Source of the DNA: Theristus sp. LFF4_11 | Taxonomy: Eukaryota > Nematoda > Chromadorea > Monhysterida > Xyalidae | Length of the DNA: 64,000 bases | NCBI GenBank assembly: GCA_030248135.1 | Contig: JASANC010005802.1 | Span: 1 to 64,000 of the forward strand | Direction of reading: 5' to 3' | Shown here: one piece after another, positions 57,901 to 64,000 of the stretch | Numbering within the stretch: the first letter of the stretch is position 1 | Layout: the number at the start of each line of letters is the position of its first letter | Program-made: the position numbers and the translations under genes | Notes under the pieces: generated by a model | Database searches by the model: none | What the model saw: the letters and a program-made list of their open reading frames with translations, nothing else | What the model was told of the DNA's origin: nothing

Positions 57901-60900
57901 CAAGGACCAACATGGAAATTTCGTAGCTCAGTGTGGCGCCGAACGTTCGTTGTTCGTTGGTGATTGGCAACTGCAGCTTCACTTGTCCCTTGCCGCTTTC
58001 AATGATCGATTTGCATTTTTCGATAACCTGAAACAAGAAATAAGCATCAGAATTTGTAATTTACTCGAGCTTGCTTACAACAAGCACGCCATCAGCCAGC
58101 TGAATGCATCAGATTTAGACTGTGATAGCACTTGTGCCAGCTAGTGGCATGCCAGCAATATTGACTTATACGAGAGCCTGAATTCAACTGGGCGTTGCAC
58201 GATGAGCACGCAGTGACCTGTTTGTCGAGTCGTTTGTCCAGCTGGAAGTCTTGATTCACCGAGCCACCAATGATCGACGTCTCCGGATACAGGTGCGACG
58301 CGTTACGCAGCAACGGCTCGAACTCGAGCATGGTCGCCTTCATGTTCAGGGGGTTCGGATTGGCGTACAGCAGATCGGTGCGGCCAATCGCCTGTTGCAG
58401 CGTGCGCAGGCCCAGTTTCGCCAGGAAATAGCGCACCTGACACACAGAAACGCTCGCTCCATTAGGCCCCTTTGCAGCGTTGTTTTGGTTGGAATGCGCC
58501 GATCCTTATGTCAAGAGGTGCAACGAATCGGTGGTGCAACCTAGATTTGCACATGGTGCGCCACATTTCGACATTGCAGTGATCAGATCGCGAGAGCACT
58601 GCTTGTTCAAAAGTAGCAACAAACAACAAATTTCGCCATAAATTTTGCGCTCTTCATTCAGATTCATTCGAATCTGCAGAGGCTAACGGAAAACAGTCAA
58701 TTTCAAACAGCGCAACATTCTCCAAAACAAGCGTGCCTGGTGTTCATACCTCCTCAGCGACCATGAACATGTAATTGACGACGTGCTCCGGTTTTCCATC
58801 AAACTTCTTGCGCAGGACCGGGTCCTGCGTTGCAATGCCGACGGGGCACGTGTTCAGATGGCACTTGCGCATCATGGTGCAGCCGAGCGCAATCAGGGGC
58901 GCCGTCGACATGCCGTACTCGTCAGCGCCCAGCAGTGCTGCCACCAGCACGTCGCGCCCTCAACGCACATTCAATCAGTCAGTTGTGTGCGACTTTACGC
59001 ATCCTCGCGCGTTTGAGAGACAATCAAAATTCAAAATAAAAATCTATGCAGAAAAAAACGAGCGGTCGTTGTTGACCTGTTGACAGGTTGACCGACTGGA
59101 AGACCAATCAAGAGTGTCAAGACGTTTGAACAAAAACTTGATCGTGTTTGACCATGATACAATGGCAGCAAGCTAAAAGGCGTCTCAAGCGGACTCTTGC
59201 ATTTGCACGAACCAGTGCGAATCTGTCCATCGGCCTGCACGACGACACGACTCCGCAGGTTGTTCATGGTGAGTATGAGATGCGTCTCAGCAATGCCAAG
59301 CTCCCACGGCAGTCCGGCGTGTTTGATGCCTGTCCAGCTGCTCGCGCCAGTGCCTCCGTCGTGCCCACTGATCGTGATGTGCTCCGCTTTGCCCTGAAGC
59401 GTGTTTCTCATTTTTTTCAAAGCTGGTTCGATTGATCGATTTCGATTCGTTCGATTTCAAACTACAATCACAATTTCATTGCATTTAATTTATTTTCATT
59501 TTCCAAGTGCATCACCAACCTTTGCCACACCGGATGCGATGATGCCCACACCAGCCTCCGACACCAATTTCACGCTGACGCGCGCCTTCGGATTCGAACA
59601 TTTCAGGTCGTAGATCAGCTGAATATAAAAATCGGCCACATTAGTTTTATTAGATAAAGGCTAGAAAGAAACATTGATCTCACAGCCCCAACATCTGACA
59701 GCCAAACACGGAACGTCAAAAACAGTGCACCTGCGACAAATCCTCGATACTGTAGATGTCGTGGTGAGGAGGAGGCGAAATCAAACCGACGCCTGGCGTG
59801 GAATTGCGAGTTTGTGCGATCTCTTTTGTAACCTGAAAAATCAGCGCACAACTGTCCGTGGTTCGTTGTTCCAGAAGCCACCATTCACCATTCCAAGAAC
59901 GCCACTGTTCCATCCAGGCAACCACCGAACGCACCTTATAACCGGGCAATTCACCGCCTTCGCCCGGCTTTGCACCCTGTGCCATCTTGATCTGCAGTTC
60001 GTCGGCGTGTGCCAAATACGATGACGTCACACCAAAGCGACCACTGGCCACCTGCAAACATGAAACGCATGAAACACGAGAAATTGAAAACACGGCTATA
60101 GAGGTGGTGCAGCCGTAGTGTGTGCACGCTCGCGCGGACACGCACGCAGTGGTCACATGAAACGTGTGCTTGCGTGACACAGCTGCGCTGTCACTCGTAA
60201 CAAAGTGCACTGCTTTCACAGCATCACCACAGCCAGCACAACACCAACCACCCAAGCGCGAGTGACCTGTTTGATCGCAGAGCGCGTGTTGTTGTCAGCC
60301 GGCTGCTCGTCCAAGTATCGCTCCGGCTTCTCGCCGCCCTCTCCGGTGTTCGACTTTGCACCCATGCGATTCATGGCGATTGCCAGCGTTGTGTGCGTCT
60401 CCCACGAAATACTCCCGAAACTCATTGCACCTTGAGCAATCATCACAATATTTGGAATAATCCTAATACTGTAATTGCAATTTGTAATTTGAGTGTCCAG
60501 CTTCTGGAAACTTGTGGGTGCTGGGAAAAATTGGTTTTTCCTGGCCATATGAAAAACCGGTTTTTTACCAACGCCAGACGCAGCACGCAGCTTCGCTGTG
60601 CCTCCATGTGCAACGATCACTGTTCAAATCTACAAATCTGGACAGCCGCCTATCCGTGGAACGAACCAGTTGAGAATCGTTTGACAATGTTGGCCGCAGG
60701 CTCGACCTCCTCCAAGGGCACCAGCAGATCCTTGTGCGTCTTGATCTCCAGCTGACCGCGCAGCGTGCACCAGCGATTGGCGAGCGTGTTCGCCTTTGCG
60801 AACTCTTTGTAGTCCTCGGCGCTGTTCAGACGTGCAGCCGCCTGAAGCAAGACAAAAACTCAGTGCAACATGCAGGTCACGTTGAACGCACAACTTTGTT

Positions 60901-63806
60901 TGGAGTGACCTCGTTCGCTGCACACTGCATCTGCCGCAACCGGCTGCATGACACCACAGACAAATACAAAACTGAAGCATGCAGTCTGCGTGCTAAATCG
61001 AAATTGTCAATGCCATAAGCATAATTGCGGTCGAGCGTGTCGATGGTGTAGAGTTTCGCGGCGTTCATGTGACAGAACACTCTGGTGGCACTATGCAAAC
61101 AGCGGAATGCACACGCACCTGCAGTTTTGCGACCACCTGCGGCGAGTTGATGTGTTTCTCGCCGCCCTGCCGCCACATGTACATGCCCGGCGTCACCAGA
61201 ATCACGTTGTCTCCGTCGCGGCGAGTGTACGCAAAGAAATGTCGACGCAGCGTTTCGCCGGCCAAAATGTCAAACGTGGTGCCGCCCAATCGACTGACGG
61301 TGTTCGTGAAGCACTTCTCGACCACTTCTCTGTTCAAACCGACCGCCTCGAAGATCTGTGCACCCTGGAATTGCAAGGAATTGTTGAACATACTCTGCTA
61401 GATTGGCATTGTCAAATGCAGACAACTTTGCAATTCCTGTCGTGAGGCAATCGCGAACATTGTACGACCAGACAAACCACTGCACCAAGTTGGTTGCCCA
61501 AAAACGGTCGATCAAAAGCAAAGACGAAGCTGCACCTTGTAGCTGTGCAGCGTGCTGATGCCCATTTTCGCCATGACCTTGCAGATGCCTCGCATCACAG
61601 CGTCCCTGTAGCCAGCGAACACAACGTCGTCGGTCATGCTCGAATCGACCAGGTTCATGCGGCGCAGTCGGTGCACCGTCTCGTACACCTGCAACACGCA
61701 TCACAAACGCATCACCCTGAAGCACAAAACAAAACAACTCTGATCGAATCGAGGGCCACTGACCAAATACGGGCAGATCGCGTCTGCGCCGAATCCGACC
61801 ATGACACAAAAGTCGTGCACTGTTTTCGCCTCGCCCGTCTCAACAATCAGGCCGACCTTCATGCGTTGACGTTGTCCAATCAAATACTGGTGCACTCCGC
61901 CGACGGCCATCAAAGAGCTGCACAAAGGGAAACAAGCCGTCCGAAAGTGCTCCACATTTTGTTTAAAGAGGAATGACCTTAACAGCAGTAATGTGTCTTC
62001 CTTGAAAGCAGATTTGTTTGATGGCAAAGAGATAACCTGAACTGCGTTTCCAAACTGCGATCAAGCGAAACCAAACGAAATCAGAGCGTGAGTTGTAAAT
62101 TCGCGTTATGGACAATGCCTGTTTGTAATGGACGCTCGGGTTTCGCCTGAACGCAGGTGGAAAACGTAGTTAACGCCAGTTTACGGTGCTGCAAAGGGAA
62201 CAAGAAATCGAACAGCAAACAAGAGAGTTGGCTGTTTTCAGAAGGCAACCTGATGGGCACAAAATCGCGCGACACATTTCGGTCAGAGAGCACGATCAGC
62301 TGGTAGCCGTCGAGCGCGGCAGCACACGCCTCGGCACAGACGCGATCCAACGCTGGCATCAGACCGCGTTCCTTGTGCGACTTCGGGTAGACGATGTTGA
62401 TCACTTTAGTCTGCAATGGAAAACAGCAATCACAGCTGTTCACTTGACGCAGCTCCAAAAGTCAATCGGTCTTGTCTGTTTAGATACGTAAGCAGGAGTG
62501 CTGCCAATCAGCCGAGATGCGCCCGATTTCAAACGTAGTTAGCAGCCTCTCTGGTGAGCGTTTCGTCAAACTAAGCCGCAAGCACAACCAGTGCATGTGC
62601 TCACCCGCCATCCTTTGTACGTGGTGCGTTTGATGACCTCCAGATCGATCAAGGACAGCAGTGGCTGCTCAAGGAACAGACGGCGACACTGCTCGGCGGA
62701 CGGCTCCAGGATGTTCGCCTCGGGGCCGATGGCGCACGCGAGCGACATGACCACTTGCTCGCGGAACGGGTCGATCGGCGGATTCGTCACCTGCAAACAG
62801 TCGCCTCAGTCATCACGGTCATCGCGGCAACGCTTTGGCCAGTTTGTCATGGGCAATCCGTTCATTGGCTGCTTTCGAAGACCACTCACTGACTAGATTT
62901 GTCCAGCTGGATACAGTTAATCAATAAGCCAGTGTCACAAGTCAGAATCGACAAATCGTGTTCTACAGTTTGTCTGATTACACATAAAACGCCGGGTTCC
63001 GGGTGCTGATATGTGTGCTTGAGTGCAGTGCGAAGCCTGTGTGTCCGGACAGACCTGTGCGAACAGCTGCTGAAAGTAGCTGAACAAATGCGGATCGTAC
63101 TCGGAAAGACACGCGAGCGCTGCGTCGTTGCCCATCGAGCCGAGCGCTTCCTTTCTGAAATGTAACAAAAACAGTGTTGTAACATATTCTACGTGTTTAG
63201 AAGGCGTTTACAAAAAACAACATGCTCTGCTCTGGCGAACTGTAACAAATCAACCAATTATACGAGTAACAAAGAAACACGAGTACTACTAGAGCATGCG
63301 AGTGTGACTGAGCCGCACAGCACACCTGTCGCGAATCATCGGCACGATCAGCATGCCGAACGTGTCGTGGTTGTAGCTGAACATTGTCAGCCGACGGTCG
63401 GCGTGCAGGCCTTCCTCCTCGTCATCAAAGTTCTGTCCTTGTAGTTCACGCGAAATCAAATGCTCGTACGTCAGAATGCCGTATTTCACCTGGATTTCGA
63501 AAACTTGCGTCTCTTTACACTCACCTTCAAATAAACACCAATGTATACATATTGTATGTATCTTGTTACACCACCAATCAGAGGACACATTTCTTCGTGT
63601 GTGAAAAAAAACTGCGAACTGCAAACTGCAAAACGTGAGTTTATTACCTGGAAGTTACGATGCAACTGCTCGAGATGGAGCACTTGCGACCGCAGCCACT
63701 TGCGACACGGCCGTTTGCGAGCGATCTCGAGTTTCAGCTCCTCATCCTTCACAAACAACTTCTTCTCGGTGTCTACCAGAAGCATGCGGCCCGGACGAAG
63801 GCGCCC
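51971..63806 (-). CDS. Glutamate synthase (GOGAT), N-terminus beyond window
   Basis: Makes glutamate from glutamine and 2-oxoglutarate with NAD(P)H. I traced 34 consecutive exons from 63806-63648 down to 52116-51971. They sum to 5250 nt, 1749 residues, all in phase. The window begins at [14 protein letters not shown], the end of the glutaminase domain; that domain (~400 residues) and its catalytic Cys are off the edge. Next come the central domain ([12 protein letters not shown]), the FMN/synthase domain with GAMSFGSIS (joined across 60667/60430), NTGEGGE and [13 protein letters not shown], and the iron-sulphur cysteines [12 protein letters not shown] (C-x5-C-x4-C). The GxGxG beta-helix follows, with [20 protein letters not shown]. 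After an acidic linker comes the beta-subunit part: [11 protein letters not shown] and [11 protein letters not shown] (4Fe-4S), FAD motif [16 protein letters not shown](P) motif [13 protein letters not shown], and AAGDCRRGQS near the C-terminus. The fused form is that of eukaryotic NADH-GOGAT. Confidence 0.95.
52294..52370 (+). repeat. Dispersed repeat in a glutamate synthase intron
   Basis: Shares GGCGTTCTGTACG and TTAGCCCT.GCTAAA with 40945-41018. It lies in the last intron (52117-52466). Confidence 0.55.
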
Positions 63807-64000
63807 CTGTAAAATTTCAAAATTATTCATTTTTATCGCTCGCTTTTCCCTCTTATTCTTGCCCTTCATAAGGTCAAATGCTCGTCTCCACTATTTTTGC
63901 TCCGAACGAAACATGTATCGTGCAGCGCGTTCACTTTTTGTTTTTTCGCCATTTTTGTGACGTACTCTCATGTTTAACAAAAAGTAATTTTAATTGTTAA
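63807..64000 (-). other. Intron of the glutamate synthase gene at window edge
   Basis: Non-coding on the - strand. The preceding glutamate synthase exon is outside the window. Confidence 0.6.

Overview
The window is eukaryotic nuclear DNA from a multicellular animal. The genes have many short introns with GT..AG borders and TTTTCAG/TTGCAG-like 3' splice sites. The protein set is metazoan: sarcoglycan, a TALE homeodomain protein, an MKK3/6-type kinase and a Ly6-like protein. An animal glutamate synthase and compact introns fit an invertebrate, perhaps an ecdysozoan such as a nematode. That placement is inference. No bacterial operons, CRISPR arrays, rRNA genes or viral genes were seen.

Left part (1-28.6 kb). 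After a repeat mosaic (1-2.76 kb), the + strand carries an MKK3/6-like MAP kinase kinase (2762-4641, 5' exon not found), a complete 376-aa actin (9973-11713), a secreted Ly6/uPAR-like protein with a probable GPI tail (14697-16069), and two tandem EF-hand genes with matching exon structure (16692-17229 and 18441-19448). An alpha/epsilon-type sarcoglycan follows (20445-24488). On the - strand lie an unidentified partial gene (25160-26339) and a four-membrane-segment protein (26854-28606). Foldback and TIR elements sit between or inside these genes.

Middle part (28.6-45.2 kb). This is a gene-poor block of about 16 kb built from nested mobile elements and tandem repeats. At least two hAT-like non-autonomous families can be delimited, with 8-bp target duplications. 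There is a tRNA-derived SINE in two copies, both inside the same MITE family. There are also a 142-bp satellite with an inverted block, a 366-bp tandem repeat bordered by a 17-bp motif array, 38-bp and ~160-bp tandem repeats, and long G/C runs.

Right part (45.2-64 kb). A PREP/PKNOX-class TALE homeobox gene lies on + (45288-47512). On - are ATP synthase subunit e (48860-50184) and most of a glutamate synthase (51971-63806 and beyond the edge). I traced 34 consecutive glutamate synthase exons, whose summed length stays in frame (1749 aa); the N-terminal amidotransferase lies outside the window. An orphan exon-like ORF of unknown identity lies at 50551-50688.

The genes do not form one pathway. 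Actin, sarcoglycan and the EF-hand proteins have cytoskeletal or muscle-type roles, while glutamate synthase and ATP synthase subunit e are metabolic. The most novel content is the repeat biology of the middle block. Exon borders were read by hand from splice motifs and phase and may be off by a base or so.
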